64,000 nucleotides of DNA from Streptomyces sp. NBC_01478 (GCF_036227225.1 NZ_CP109444.1:3825501-3889500); one strand, 5' to 3'. Counted from the stretch's first letter, positions 52,083-60,824 are shown. Numbers and translations: made by a program. The notes: generated from the letters alone by a model not told the origin.

Positions 52083-53129
52083 ATGAGCATGCTGACGATC
52101 GGGGCCTTCGCGCGGGCGTGCAGGCTGTCGCCGAAGGCGCTGCGGCTCTACGACGAGCTGGAGTTGCTGCGGCCGGCGCGCGTGGACCCCGACACCGGAT
52201 ACCGGTACTACGCGGTGGACCAGTTGGAGCGGGCGCGGCTGGTCGCGTGGCTGCGGCGACTGGGCATGCCGCTGGCCTCGATCCGTACGGTGTGCGCCCT
52301 CGAACCGGCCGCGGCGGCCCGCGAGATCCGTGCCTTCTGGGCCCGGGTCGAGGCGGAGACGGCGGTGCGGCGGGATCTCGCCGGGTTCCTCGTCGACCAT
52401 CTCGCGGCCGGAGCGGCCGTACCGGGAAAGGACACCACCATGCTGGAACTGCGTTACTCCGCCCACTCGGACCGCGGTCTGGTCCGCCCCTCCAACCAGG
52501 ACACGGCGTACGCGGGCCCGCGGCTGCTCGCGGTCGCCGACGGGTTCGGTCCGGCGGGCGCGCCCGCGAGCGGCGCGGCGGTGGAGGCACTGCGCTTCCT
52601 GGACACCGAGGAGGTGCCGGCGGGCAATGTGCTCAACCTGCTGGAGGAGGCGGTACGGGGCGCCACCGACGCGGTCCGTGACGTGGCCGATCCGAGCGAG
52701 AACGGCACGACCCTGACCGCGCTGCTGTGGACGGGCTCGAAGCTGGCGCTCGTGCACATCGGGGACTCGCGCGCGTATCTGCTGCGCGAGGGCGGGCTGT
52801 TCCGGATCACGCACGACCACTCGGTCGTCCAGTCGCTGATCGACGAGGGCAGGCTGACCGCCGAGGAGGCCGGGTCCCACCCGCAGCGCTCCCTGCTCCT
52901 CAAGGCCCTCACCACCGGCGAACCCGACCTGAAGCTCCACGACGCGCGGCGCGGCGACCGCTATCTGCTGTGCTCGGACGGGCTGACCGCGGTCGTCCCG
53001 GAGCACCGGATCCGCGAACTCCTCACCGCGAGTGCGGGCCCGGAGGAGGCGGTACGGGCGCTGGTCGACGCGGCGAACGGGGCCGGGGGTCCGGACAACG
53101 TCAGTTGTGTGGTGGCGGACGTGGTGTAG
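52083..53129 (+). CDS. MerR-family regulator fused to a PP2C-type Ser/Thr phosphatase
   Basis: 348 residues. Residues 1-75 are a MerR winged helix (MLTIGAFARACRLSPKALRL, DPDTGYRYYAVDQLERARLV) followed by a short dimerisation helix. From ~120 on it is a PP2C phosphatase: YSAHSDRGLVRPSNQDTAYA, LLAVADGFGPAG, HIGDSRAYLLREGGLFRITH, DRYLLCSDGLTAVV and GGPDNVSCVVADV. All four metal-binding aspartates (NQD, ADG, SDG, PDN) are present, so catalysis should be intact. The fusion would join protein dephosphorylation to transcription control in one molecule. Upstream is a MerR-type promoter, suggesting autoregulation. matB follows after 59 nt. Confidence 0.9.
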   Translation: MSMLTIGAFARACRLSPKALRLYDELELLRPARVDPDTGYRYYAVDQLERARLVAWLRRLGMPLASIRTVCALEPAAAAREIRAFWARVEAETAVRRDLAGFLVDHLAAGAAVPGKDTTMLELRYSAHSDRGLVRPSNQDTAYAGPRLLAVADGFGPAGAPASGAAVEALRFLDTEEVPAGNVLNLLEEAVRGATDAVRDVADPSENGTTLTALLWTGSKLALVHIGDSRAYLLREGGLFRITHDHSVVQSLIDEGRLTAEEAGSHPQRSLLLKALTTGEPDLKLHDARRGDRYLLCSDGLTAVVPEHRIRELLTASAGPEEAVRALVDAANGAGGPDNVSCVVADVV

Positions 53130-53188
53130 GAACGGGGGTGTCCCCGACGTCTGGGGACCACTGACCCGACGGCTAAGGAGTGCACCGC

Positions 53189-54664
53189 GTGTCCACACTC
53201 TTCCCGGCTCTGACGAACCCGGGCGACCAGCCCGCTCTCACGTTCGGCGACCGGTCCCTGACGTACGCGGAGCTGGCCGCGGCGGCGGACGCCCTCGCGG
53301 CCCGGTGCCGGGGCGCGGGCCGGGTCGCGGTGTGGGCCACCCCCTCGCTGGAGACGGCGGTCGCGGTCGTGGCGGCGCTGCGGGCCGGGGTGGCCGCGGT
53401 GCCGCTCAATCCGAAGTCCGGCGAGAAGGAGCTGGGGCACATCCTGGCGGACAGCGCGCCGACGGTGGTGCTGGCGGCTCCGGGAGATGAACTGCCGTCT
53501 GCACTAAGGGAGTTGGAGCGTATCGACGTCGACGTGCGCGCGGTGGGGACGGTCGCCGACGTCCAGGTGTCCGACGAGGACGCCGCCCTCGTCGTCTACA
53601 CCTCCGGCACCACCGGCCCGCCCAAGGGTGCCGTCATCCCGCGCCGGGCGATCGCCACGACGCTGGACGCGCTCGCCGACGCCTGGCAGTGGACCGGCGA
53701 CGACGTCCTCGTACACGGGCTGCCGCTGTTCCATGTGCACGGTCTGGTGCTGGGCATCCTGGGTCCGCTGCGGCGCGGCGGCTCGGTGCGGCACCTGGGC
53801 AGGTTCAGCACGGAGGGCGTGACACGGGAGTTGAACGACGGCGCGACCATGATGTTCGGCGTGCCGACGATGTACCACCGCATCGCCGAGTCCCTCCCCG
53901 ACGACCCCGCACTCGCCAAGTCCCTCGCCCGGGCACGGCTGTTGGTCTCCGGTTCGGCCGCGCTGCCGGTCCACGACCACGAGCGGATCACGTCGGCGAC
54001 CGGGCGCCGCGTCATCGAGCGCTACGGCATGACGGAGACCCTCATGCTGTGCTCGTCCCGGTGGACACCCCCGGACCCCCGGCCGAGCGTGCGGGCGGAC
54101 GGCGAGCCGCGCGCCGGGACGGTGGGGGTCCCGTTGCCCGGCGTGGAACTGCGGCTGGTCGAGGAGGACGGCACGCCCCTTTCCGCGTACGACGGCGAGA
54201 GCGTGGGCGAGATCCAGGTGCGCGGGCCGAACCTGTTCACGGAGTACCTCAACCGGCCGGACGCCACGGCCGCCGCGTTCACCGAGGACGGCTGGTTCCG
54301 CACCGGCGACATGGCCGTGCGCGACCCCGACGGCTATGTCCGGATCGTCGGCCGCAAGGCAACGGACCTGATCAAGAGCGGGGGTTACAAGATCGGCGCG
54401 GGCGAGATCGAGAACGCGCTCCTCGAACACCCCGGGGTTCGCGAGGCCGCCGTCACCGGTGAACCGGACCCCGACCTGGGCGAGCGGGTGGTGGCGTGGA
54501 TCGTGCCTGCGGACCCCCAATCTCCGCCGGAACTGGCCGAGTTGGCCGACCACGTGGCGAGCCTTCTGGCCCCCCACAAGCGCCCCCGTGTCGTCCACCA
54601 TCTCTCCGTGCTCCCCCGCAACGACATGGGGAAGATCCTGAAGCGCTCCCTGACCGATGGCTGA
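53189..54664 (+). CDS. matB: Malonyl-CoA synthetase
   Basis: 491 residues from the GTG at 53189, 8 nt after AAGGAG (a GTG three codons earlier would overlap that site). An ANL-superfamily acyl-CoA synthetase: P-loop-like VVYTSGTTGPPKGAVIPRRA, LPLFHVHGLVLGILGPLRRG, ERYGMTETLML, GWFRTGDMAVRDPDGYVRIV, GRKATDLIKSGGYKIGAGEI and the catalytic Lys in NDMGKILKRSL. The whole sequence matches my memory of S. coelicolor MatB, which makes malonyl- or methylmalonyl-CoA from the free diacid, CoA and ATP. Relative to that, about a dozen extra residues (around CSSRWTPPDPRP) follow GMTETLM. It overlaps the carboxyltransferase gene by 8 nt. Confidence 0.92.
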   Translation: MSTLFPALTNPGDQPALTFGDRSLTYAELAAAADALAARCRGAGRVAVWATPSLETAVAVVAALRAGVAAVPLNPKSGEKELGHILADSAPTVVLAAPGDELPSALRELERIDVDVRAVGTVADVQVSDEDAALVVYTSGTTGPPKGAVIPRRAIATTLDALADAWQWTGDDVLVHGLPLFHVHGLVLGILGPLRRGGSVRHLGRFSTEGVTRELNDGATMMFGVPTMYHRIAESLPDDPALAKSLARARLLVSGSAALPVHDHERITSATGRRVIERYGMTETLMLCSSRWTPPDPRPSVRADGEPRAGTVGVPLPGVELRLVEEDGTPLSAYDGESVGEIQVRGPNLFTEYLNRPDATAAAFTEDGWFRTGDMAVRDPDGYVRIVGRKATDLIKSGGYKIGAGEIENALLEHPGVREAAVTGEPDPDLGERVVAWIVPADPQSPPELAELADHVASLLAPHKRPRVVHHLSVLPRNDMGKILKRSLTDG

Positions 54665-56630
54665 GCGGCTCTCGGCCCGCGAGACCGTCGCCCTCGTCGC
54701 GGACTCCGCCACTTTCACCGAACTCCCTTACCCCGCGCGGGAGTCCAAGCCCGACGGCCCCCTCGCCTGGCAGGGCTACGACGCCTCGCGCGCCCGCGCC
54801 GCCGACCGCACCGGTGAGTCGGAGTCGGTGATCTGCGGCACGGCGAGGGTGTCGGGCACGCGAGCGGTGCTGATCGCCTTCGAGTTCGGCTTCCTCGGCG
54901 GCTCGCTGGGCGAACGCACCGGGGACCGGCTGGAGGCGGCGTACACGTATGCCCGTGAACACCGGTTGCCGGTCGTGCCGTTGATCGCCACCGGGGGCAG
55001 CCGGATGCAGGAAGGCATGATCGCCCTCACCCAACTCCAGCGCGTGGCATGCCAGTCGGCGCTCACCAGAGAGGCCGGCCTCCCCCAGATCGCGGTACTG
55101 CGCGACCCGACCACGGGCGGCGGCTGGGCCACGCTCGGCGCGGGCGCCGATGTGATCCTGGCCCTGCCCGACGCCCAGGTCGGCTTCGCGGGCTCCCGCG
55201 TCCGTCCCCCGGACGCGGACCCGACGGCGTACCGGGCCGAGGCCCAGGTGGCAGCGGGCGCGGCCGACGCGATCGTACGACCGGAGGACCTGAAGGAGAC
55301 CCTGGGGAAGTGGCTCCGCCTGCTGACCACCCCGTGGGCGGGACAGGCACCGGTGCCTGCGCCGCTGGGGGCGACCGGCCTGGCGGCCAGAGGGCGGGAG
55401 GGGCTGGCCCCCGTCCTCGCCCCGGGGCAGGAGGGTGTGCCGTCTGCCCTCGGCGAGGCCGACCCGCCGGGGGCGGCAGGAGAGCCCGCGCGAGGCGCGC
55501 TGTCGGCTCGGCGTGCGGCGACTGATCCTCCGGTGACCGCACACGAGGCCGCGCAGGACGCCGGGGCGGCTCAGCACACGACGGCCGACATCCCCGGGGC
55601 CGCACAAGAGACCGCGCACAACGCCGAACCGGCTCACCCCACCGCGGCCGACCCACCCGTAGGCGCACGCGAAGCAACGCAGGACGCCCGGCCGACTCAG
55701 CGCACCGCGGCCCATCCACCCGAGGTCGCACAGGAGACCAAGCAGACCGCTCCGCCGGCCCAGCAGACCCCAGCCGACCCACCCGAGGCCGCACGAGAAA
55801 CCACGCAAGACGCCCACCCGACTCAACACACCACAGCCGACCCACCCGGAGCCGCACAAGAGACCGCGCAGACCGGCCCGACGGCTCAGCATGCCGCAGT
55901 TGATCCGCGAGGGGGCGCGCACGACGCCCGGTCGGCTCCCCGCGACGCGCCCGCCCCTCCGGCGACCGCACAGGAGACAACTCACCCCGCCCGGTCGGGT
56001 CACCCCACCCCGGCCGACCTCCCCGTCACCGGCTGGGAAGCCGTGCAGCGCGCTCGCTCGGCTCAACGTCCGCGTGCTGAGCGCTACTTGGACGCCTACT
56101 TCACCCACCGGCTCGCGATCAGTGGTGACCGGTGCGGGGGTACCGACGCGGGCATGCTGTGCGGGTTCGGTGAGCGGGAGGGGCGGGCGGTCGCGTATGC
56201 CGCGCAGGCGGGGACGGCGACGCGTCCCGCCGGGTATCGCACCGCCGCGCGGCTGATCCGGCTCGCGGAGCGGCTCGGCATTCCGGTGCTGACGCTGGTG
56301 GACACCCCGGGCGCGGCGAACGACGCCGAGGCGGAGAAGCTGGGGGCGGGGGCCGCGATCGCGGACCTGTTCGGTGCGGTGGCGTCCGCTCGTGTCCCGG
56401 TCACCACGCTGCTGATCGGCGAGGGCGGTTCCGGGGGTGCGCTGGCGCTCGCCGCGCCGGGCAACACCTGGGCCACGCCGGACAGTTACTTCTCGGTGAT
56501 CGCACCGGAGGCCGCCGCCGCGATCCTGAAGCGGCCGAGGGAGGAGACGGAATCCACCGCCGACCAACTCCGCCTTCGGCCGCAGGACTTGGCTGAGCTG
56601 GGGGTGGTCCGGGCGACGTGGCCCGGGTGA
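54657..56630 (+). CDS. Fused AccD/AccA-type carboxyltransferase with repetitive linker
   Basis: 657 residues. Residues ~1-225 resemble the AccD half (VLIAFEFGFLGGSLGERTGD, GSRMQEGMIALTQLQRVACQ, LRDPTTGGGWATLGAGADVI). Residues ~470-655 resemble the AccA half (GREGRAVAYAAQAGTATRPA-like segment, LTLVDTPGAANDAEAEKLGA, LIGEGGSGGALALAAPGNTW, YFSVIAPEAAAAILKRPREE). The ~205 residues between are about ten imperfect 21-residue units, Pro/Ala/Thr/Gln-rich and surely disordered. The order suggests a carboxyltransferase acting on acyl-CoA, fitting its coupling to matB. No biotin carboxylase or carrier is nearby, so it may work in reverse (decarboxylation) or with shared subunits. Confidence 0.87.
   Translation: MAERLSARETVALVADSATFTELPYPARESKPDGPLAWQGYDASRARAADRTGESESVICGTARVSGTRAVLIAFEFGFLGGSLGERTGDRLEAAYTYAREHRLPVVPLIATGGSRMQEGMIALTQLQRVACQSALTREAGLPQIAVLRDPTTGGGWATLGAGADVILALPDAQVGFAGSRVRPPDADPTAYRAEAQVAAGAADAIVRPEDLKETLGKWLRLLTTPWAGQAPVPAPLGATGLAARGREGLAPVLAPGQEGVPSALGEADPPGAAGEPARGALSARRAATDPPVTAHEAAQDAGAAQHTTADIPGAAQETAHNAEPAHPTAADPPVGAREATQDARPTQRTAAHPPEVAQETKQTAPPAQQTPADPPEAARETTQDAHPTQHTTADPPGAAQETAQTGPTAQHAAVDPRGGAHDARSAPRDAPAPPATAQETTHPARSGHPTPADLPVTGWEAVQRARSAQRPRAERYLDAYFTHRLAISGDRCGGTDAGMLCGFGEREGRAVAYAAQAGTATRPAGYRTAARLIRLAERLGIPVLTLVDTPGAANDAEAEKLGAGAAIADLFGAVASARVPVTTLLIGEGGSGGALALAAPGNTWATPDSYFSVIAPEAAAAILKRPREETESTADQLRLRPQDLAELGVVRATWPG
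55461..56080 (+). repeat. Imperfect 63-bp tandem repeats in the carboxyltransferase gene
   Basis: About ten units code for 21 residues each, with the pattern D-P-P-x-x-A-x-E-x-x-Q-x-A-x-x-x-Q-x-T-x-A. Clear examples start DPPVTAHEAAQDAG, DIPGAAQETAHNAE, DPPVGAREATQDAR and DPPEAARETTQDAH. The last units are degenerate. Confidence 0.85.
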
Positions 56631-56812
56631 GTGACGGGACCTCACCAACTGCCCCTTACTTATTCTTTAAGTCGGGCATTGCGGACAAATCCCCCATTCA
56701 GCGGCACCCCACCCGGCCCACCACAAGACGCGCCCGCTCCCCCACCCCCGCACGATGCGAAGGAGGCCCGCCGCCCGGCGAAGCCCGGTCCGCGCTCTCG
56801 GGAGAACCTGCC

Positions 56813-57853
56813 ATGACCGTCAGTCTGGAGCAGTTGCGCCGCTGCCATTTCGCCGTCGACCTCGGCGCGGCGCGCACTCGCGTCTACGTCAAGGGTGCCG
56901 GGCTCGTCGTCGACCAGCCGTCCGTCGCCGCCGTGAACACCCGGACCGGCGCGCTGATCGCCGTAGGAGAGTTCGCGGAGAAGATGACGGGCCGTACGCC
57001 CGACTACATCCGGGTCGTGCGGCCGGTCTCCGGCGGGACCGTCGTCGACATCGAGATGGCGCAGCGCATGCTGCGGCACCTGATCGGCGACAAGGTGCGC
57101 CGCGCGCTGCGCCGCAAGCCCCGGCTGCGGGCCGCCGCCTGCACCCCGCACGACGCCGATCCGCTGGCTCAGCGGGCCGCGATCGAGACGCTGGTCGGGC
57201 TCGGCGCGCGCCGCGTGGAGTTGGTCGACACGCTGATCGCCGCCGCCGTGGGCTGCGGGCTCCCCGTGGAGCGGCCCGAGGCCACCATGATCATGGTGTG
57301 CGGCGCCGCCGCGACCCAGGTCGCCGTGCTCTCCCTCGGCTCGATCGTCACCGCCGAACGCATCCCGGTCGGCGGCGAGGCCGTCGACCACGCGATCGTC
57401 CAACACCTGCGCCACGAACACGAGTTGATGCTCCCGAGCCAGTCCGTACGACCGCTCCAACTCGCCCTGTCCGGCAACGGTCTCACCCCGCACGGGCCGA
57501 GCACCACCGAGATCCACGGGCGGGACGTGGCGAGCGGCCTCGCCCGTTCGGTGCGGGTCGACACCGCGGCCGTACGGGACGCGATCGAGACCCCGCTGAC
57601 CGCCGTGCTCGACGGGATCGGCCGGGTGCTGCGCAACTGCCCGCCCGACCTGGTGGCCGACCTCGCGGACCGCGGGATCATGATGGTCGGCGGCAGCGCG
57701 CTGCTCCCCGGCTTCGACCAGATGCTGCGCGCGGCGACCGGGATGCCGGTGCACATCGCGGAGCGGCCGGACGTGTGTGCCGTACAGGGCCTGGGCTACA
57801 TGCTGGAGGGCAAGATCGAGCCGCTGGTCCTGGCCCCGCTGGCGAGCGCCTGA
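56813..57853 (+). CDS. mbl: MreB-like actin homologue Mbl
   Basis: 346 residues from the ATG at 56813 after GGGAG. It has the actin-fold phosphate 1 region FAVDLGAARTRVYVKGAGLV, IRVVRPVSGGTVVDIEMAQR, the phosphate 2-like VCGAAATQVAVLSLGSIV and the adenosine motif RGIMMVGGSALLPGFDQMLR. MreB-family filaments organise wall synthesis; in Streptomyces MreB and Mbl act in spore-wall formation. The lone position next to matB and a GAF protein, away from mreCD, corresponds to Mbl (SCO2451 as I recall), not MreB. The phosphate 1 loop AART deviates from the MreB consensus (DLGTANT), suggesting altered nucleotide handling. Confidence 0.85.
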   Translation: MTVSLEQLRRCHFAVDLGAARTRVYVKGAGLVVDQPSVAAVNTRTGALIAVGEFAEKMTGRTPDYIRVVRPVSGGTVVDIEMAQRMLRHLIGDKVRRALRRKPRLRAAACTPHDADPLAQRAAIETLVGLGARRVELVDTLIAAAVGCGLPVERPEATMIMVCGAAATQVAVLSLGSIVTAERIPVGGEAVDHAIVQHLRHEHELMLPSQSVRPLQLALSGNGLTPHGPSTTEIHGRDVASGLARSVRVDTAAVRDAIETPLTAVLDGIGRVLRNCPPDLVADLADRGIMMVGGSALLPGFDQMLRAATGMPVHIAERPDVCAVQGLGYMLEGKIEPLVLAPLASA

Positions 57854-59259
57854 GCCCGGACCCGGCCGGCCCGCGGGCCGGCGTCCCCGGTCTCTCCCGC
57901 CTCCTCGAAGCCGTCCTGAGCGTCGGTTCCGAGCTCGAACTGCGCACCACGCTCCAGCACATCGTGGACGGCGCCGCCGAACTGACCGGCGCGCGCTACG
58001 CGGCGCTCGGCACGACGGACCCCGGGCAGGACGGCCTCACCGAGATCCGTACCGGCGGGGCCGAGCCGCCGCCCACGGGTGTGCTCAGCGTGCCGATCCA
58101 CGTCCACGACGAGGTCTTCGGCCACCTCCACCTCGCCGGAAAACGCCACGCCGCCCCCTTCACCGCCGAGGACGAGCAACTCCTGCACGTCCTCGCCGCC
58201 CAGGCCGGCATCGCGATCGGCAACGCCCGCCTGTACGAGGCGGCCCGGCAGCGCGAACGCTGGATCGAGGGCGCGGCGGCCGTCACCACCGCGCTGCTCA
58301 CCGGCGAGAGCGCGGCCGACGCGCTGGTGACGGTCGCGGAGGGCGCGCGGGCCCTCGCCGACGCCGCCGCGGGCGTCATCCTCCAGCCCACTCCGGCGGG
58401 CGGCATGGAGATCGTCACCGCGTCCGCCTACGAGGACGCGGGCGACATCGTCGGTACGACCATCGAGCCCGGCAGCCCCGTCCTCGTCCAACTCCTGGGC
58501 GGCGAACCGGTGTTCATCGACGACTCGGCGACCGACCCCCGCATGACCACGCATGTACGGCACCGGTTCGGCCCCAGCATGATGCTCCCGCTCCAGGCGG
58601 ACGGCCGTCTCATCGGCACCCTCGCCCTCCCCCGCCGCCCGGGCGACCGCCCCTACACGGCCGTGGAACGCCTGCTGGCAACGCAGTTCGCGTCCCAGGC
58701 CGCCCTCGCCCTGGTGCTGGCCGACGCCCAGCACAGCCGCGAACGCCTCGCCGTCTACGAGGACCGCGACCGTATCGCCCGCGATCTGCACGACCTGGTG
58801 GTCCAACGGCTGTTCGCCACGGGCATGTTGCTGGAGTCGGCGCAGCGCAGAGGCGGGCCGGCCGACCCGGCCCACGAGGTCCTCGGCCGTGCCGTCGACG
58901 AACTCCAGTCGACGATCCAGGAGGTCCGCACGGCGATCTTCGCCCTGCAGCAACCCCCGGCGGAACCCCCGACCACCCTCCGGGGAAAGGTACTTCGGGA
59001 GGCGGCGAGCGCGTCGGCCGTCCTCGGCTTCCCGCCCTCGACCCACTTCAAGGGTCCGGTGGACACCCTCGTCCCCGACGAGGTGGCGACCCGACTCCTC
59101 ACCGCCCTGCGCCGCGCCCTCGCCGCCGTCGCGTCCGGTGTCTCCCGCCTGGAGATCACGGTCGACGTGACGACACCGCTGCCGGACGGCCGGGATGCCG
59201 TACGGCTGCGGGTGTACGAGGACGGTGGCACGACGGCGAGTTGGCGGTCACCCCTGTAG
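57850..59259 (+). CDS. GAF-GAF histidine-kinase-like protein with degenerate ATPase domain
   Basis: About 469 residues. Two GAF domains (residues ~15-135 and ~150-290; for example AAELTGARYAALGTTDPGQD and DAAAGVILQPTPAGG) precede a HisKA_3 dimerisation helix with the phospho-acceptor in DRIARDLHDLVVQRLFATGM (His near 315), as in DevS/DosS. The C-terminal part should be HATPase_c, but the N box is ruined (LRRALAAVASGVSRLEITVD) and no G boxes follow. It is therefore unlikely to bind ATP. Start: no ATG/GTG/TTG in frame lies near the N terminus; CTG at 57850 overlaps the mbl stop (CTGA) where related genes would have GTGA. No response regulator is adjacent. Confidence 0.8.
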   Translation: MSPDPAGPRAGVPGLSRLLEAVLSVGSELELRTTLQHIVDGAAELTGARYAALGTTDPGQDGLTEIRTGGAEPPPTGVLSVPIHVHDEVFGHLHLAGKRHAAPFTAEDEQLLHVLAAQAGIAIGNARLYEAARQRERWIEGAAAVTTALLTGESAADALVTVAEGARALADAAAGVILQPTPAGGMEIVTASAYEDAGDIVGTTIEPGSPVLVQLLGGEPVFIDDSATDPRMTTHVRHRFGPSMMLPLQADGRLIGTLALPRRPGDRPYTAVERLLATQFASQAALALVLADAQHSRERLAVYEDRDRIARDLHDLVVQRLFATGMLLESAQRRGGPADPAHEVLGRAVDELQSTIQEVRTAIFALQQPPAEPPTTLRGKVLREAASASAVLGFPPSTHFKGPVDTLVPDEVATRLLTALRRALAAVASGVSRLEITVDVTTPLPDGRDAVRLRVYEDGGTTASWRSPL

Positions 59260-59275
59260 GGCCGGACCGCGCGTG

Positions 59276-59377
59276 TCAGTAGGGCAGGATCCGCCCCGAC
59301 GGCGTCCTGCGGTCGATGGTGTCGTCGCGGGGCGTAATGGGCCGGCGACTGACGCGAACGCGGATCTGTCGGTTCAT
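59276..59377 (-). CDS. 33-residue basic peptide gene
   Basis: A complete frame ATG...TGA with GGGAGG 6 nt upstream. The product, MNRQIRVRVSRRPI then TPRDDTIDRRTPSGRILPY, has nine Arg and no hydrophobic segment. The strong ribosome site and the lack of any competing gene in this 229-nt gap argue that it is real. Function unknown. Confidence 0.6.
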   Translation of the reverse strand: MNRQIRVRVSRRPITPRDDTIDRRTPSGRILPY

Positions 59378-59488
59378 GGCGCCCTCCCGAGGCTCATATC
59401 TCCTATGCCCCTCTCCTATGCCCCACACTCGTCCTCGCGACGCTCAAGAAAATCTTCCTGCCCACGGCGGCCTCGTACGGTGAGGCCC

Positions 59489-60331
59489 ATGACGACCACG
59501 TTCACGCTTCTGCATCCCGGCGCCATGGGCGCGAAGGTCGGCGGCCAGGCGACCCGTACGGGCGCCCGGGTGCTGTACGTCCCCACCGGCCGAAGCCCCG
59601 CCAGCCTCCAACGCGCCCGCGAGGCAGGCCTGGAGCCGGCCGAGTCCCTCGAATCGGCCCTGGCCGTCAGCGACTTCGTGCTGTCGGTGTGCCCGCCGCA
59701 CGCGGCGGAGGACGTGGCGCACGAGGTGCTCGCGCACCCCTTCCGAGGTGTGTACGTCGAGGCCAACGCGATCAGCCCGGACCGTACGAGGCGCATCGCG
59801 GCGGCGTGCGCGGAGCTCGGCGTGCTCATGCTCGACGGCTCGATCGTCGGCGGCCCGCCGGGGCCGGGCAGCGCGCCGCGCCTGTATCTGAGCGGCGACG
59901 GGGAGCAAGTCGCCCGCGTGGCAGGGGTGTTCGAGGACACGTGGGTCGTGGCCCACCCTCTGGACGCCTCGGTCGGTGCCGCGTCGGCGTTGAAGATGGC
60001 GTACGCCTCGTACCAGAAGTCGGCCCGCGTGCTGGCCGCCGTGTCGCACGCCCTCGCCGCGCATCACGGCGTGGCCGCCGAACTCGCCCGTGAGGCAGGC
60101 TCGTTGACGTCGAACATCCTCGCCGAGACCGACCAGCTCCCGAGCGTCGCGGCGCGGGCCTGGCGCTGGGCACCGGAGTTGGAGGAGATCGCGGCCACCC
60201 TGGACACGGCCGGGCTGCCGCCGGAGCTGGCGCAGGGCGCGGCGAGCGTGCTGCGCCGGTGGGACGGCGACAAGGACCGCTTCGACCTCCCGCTGGAGGA
60301 GGTACTGGACCACCTCCGCACGGAGGGGTGA
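59489..60331 (+). CDS. NAD(P)-dependent 6-phosphogluconate dehydrogenase-like oxidoreductase (DUF1932)
   Basis: 280 residues from the ATG at 59489 after GTGAGG. The Rossmann start TFTLLHPGAMGAKVGGQATR deviates from GxGxxG (HPGAMGAKV) but is common in this subgroup. SVCPPHAAEDVAHEVL and DGSIVGGPPGPGSAPRLYLS match the 3-hydroxyisobutyrate-dehydrogenase substrate region, and SALKMAYASYQKSARVLAAV carries the catalytic Lys. The C-terminal helical domain is of the DUF1932 type. Substrate unknown. It is monocistronic and convergent with a lipoprotein gene, with one base between the stops. Confidence 0.88.
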   Translation: MTTTFTLLHPGAMGAKVGGQATRTGARVLYVPTGRSPASLQRAREAGLEPAESLESALAVSDFVLSVCPPHAAEDVAHEVLAHPFRGVYVEANAISPDRTRRIAAACAELGVLMLDGSIVGGPPGPGSAPRLYLSGDGEQVARVAGVFEDTWVVAHPLDASVGAASALKMAYASYQKSARVLAAVSHALAAHHGVAAELAREAGSLTSNILAETDQLPSVAARAWRWAPELEEIAATLDTAGLPPELAQGAASVLRRWDGDKDRFDLPLEEVLDHLRTEG

Positions 60332-60332
60332 C

Positions 60333-60824
60333 TCAAGGCCCGAAGGAGGCCGACGCCGTGGGCCCGATGCCGCGCAACTCCTGTACGGTGCCGCCGAGTC
60401 GGGCCCGGAAACCCTCCAGCAGCTCCGGCCGCGCACTGACGACCCAGCGGGTGCCGACGAGGTACTTGCCGCCGTAGACGGCCGCGGTGTCGAGCCAGGT
60501 CACCTTGTACCGCTCCTCGGGGAACGTGGTGATCCGGTAGTCGCCCTGCTTCGTGCTGCACAGCCCCTCGCGCAGTTCCTCCGCCTCGATCCGGATCTCG
60601 GCGGTGCACCCGGTCAGCCCGGCGATCACCTCGACCTTCGCCGGAGCGACGACACCGGCCTCGGGAGCGGCGGTCACGGCCGCCGCCCGCTTGCGCTCCG
60701 CCGCGCCCTCACCCTCACCTCCACCGCAGGCCACGGCCAACGGGAGCAGGGCGAGCGCGGCGCCTCGGCGCAGACGGGCGGTGTGTCCTCGGGTGGGCTG
60801 TGGTGCCGGTGCCTGGGGGGTCAT
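60333..60824 (-). CDS. Small lipoprotein of unknown function
   Basis: 163 residues from the ATG at 60824; no strong ribosome site is visible. After a long Pro/Arg-rich N region comes a lipoprotein signal (LRRGAALALLPLAVACGGGE) with Cys about 34 residues in. The mature protein has a low-complexity tether and a ~100-residue domain with two Cys (LTGCTAEIRIEAEELREGLC) and YRITTFPEERYKVTWLDTAA. Similar lipoproteins are frequent in Streptomyces; I know no function. Confidence 0.8.
   Translation of the reverse strand: MTPQAPAPQPTRGHTARLRRGAALALLPLAVACGGGEGEGAAERKRAAAVTAAPEAGVVAPAKVEVIAGLTGCTAEIRIEAEELREGLCSTKQGDYRITTFPEERYKVTWLDTAAVYGGKYLVGTRWVVSARPELLEGFRARLGGTVQELRGIGPTASASFGP

Noticed and set aside
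56618..56812. N-terminal extension of Mbl to an upstream start
   Set aside because: The extension is Pro/Arg-rich and lacks a ribosome site; the ATG at 56813 has one and matches the actin-fold start.
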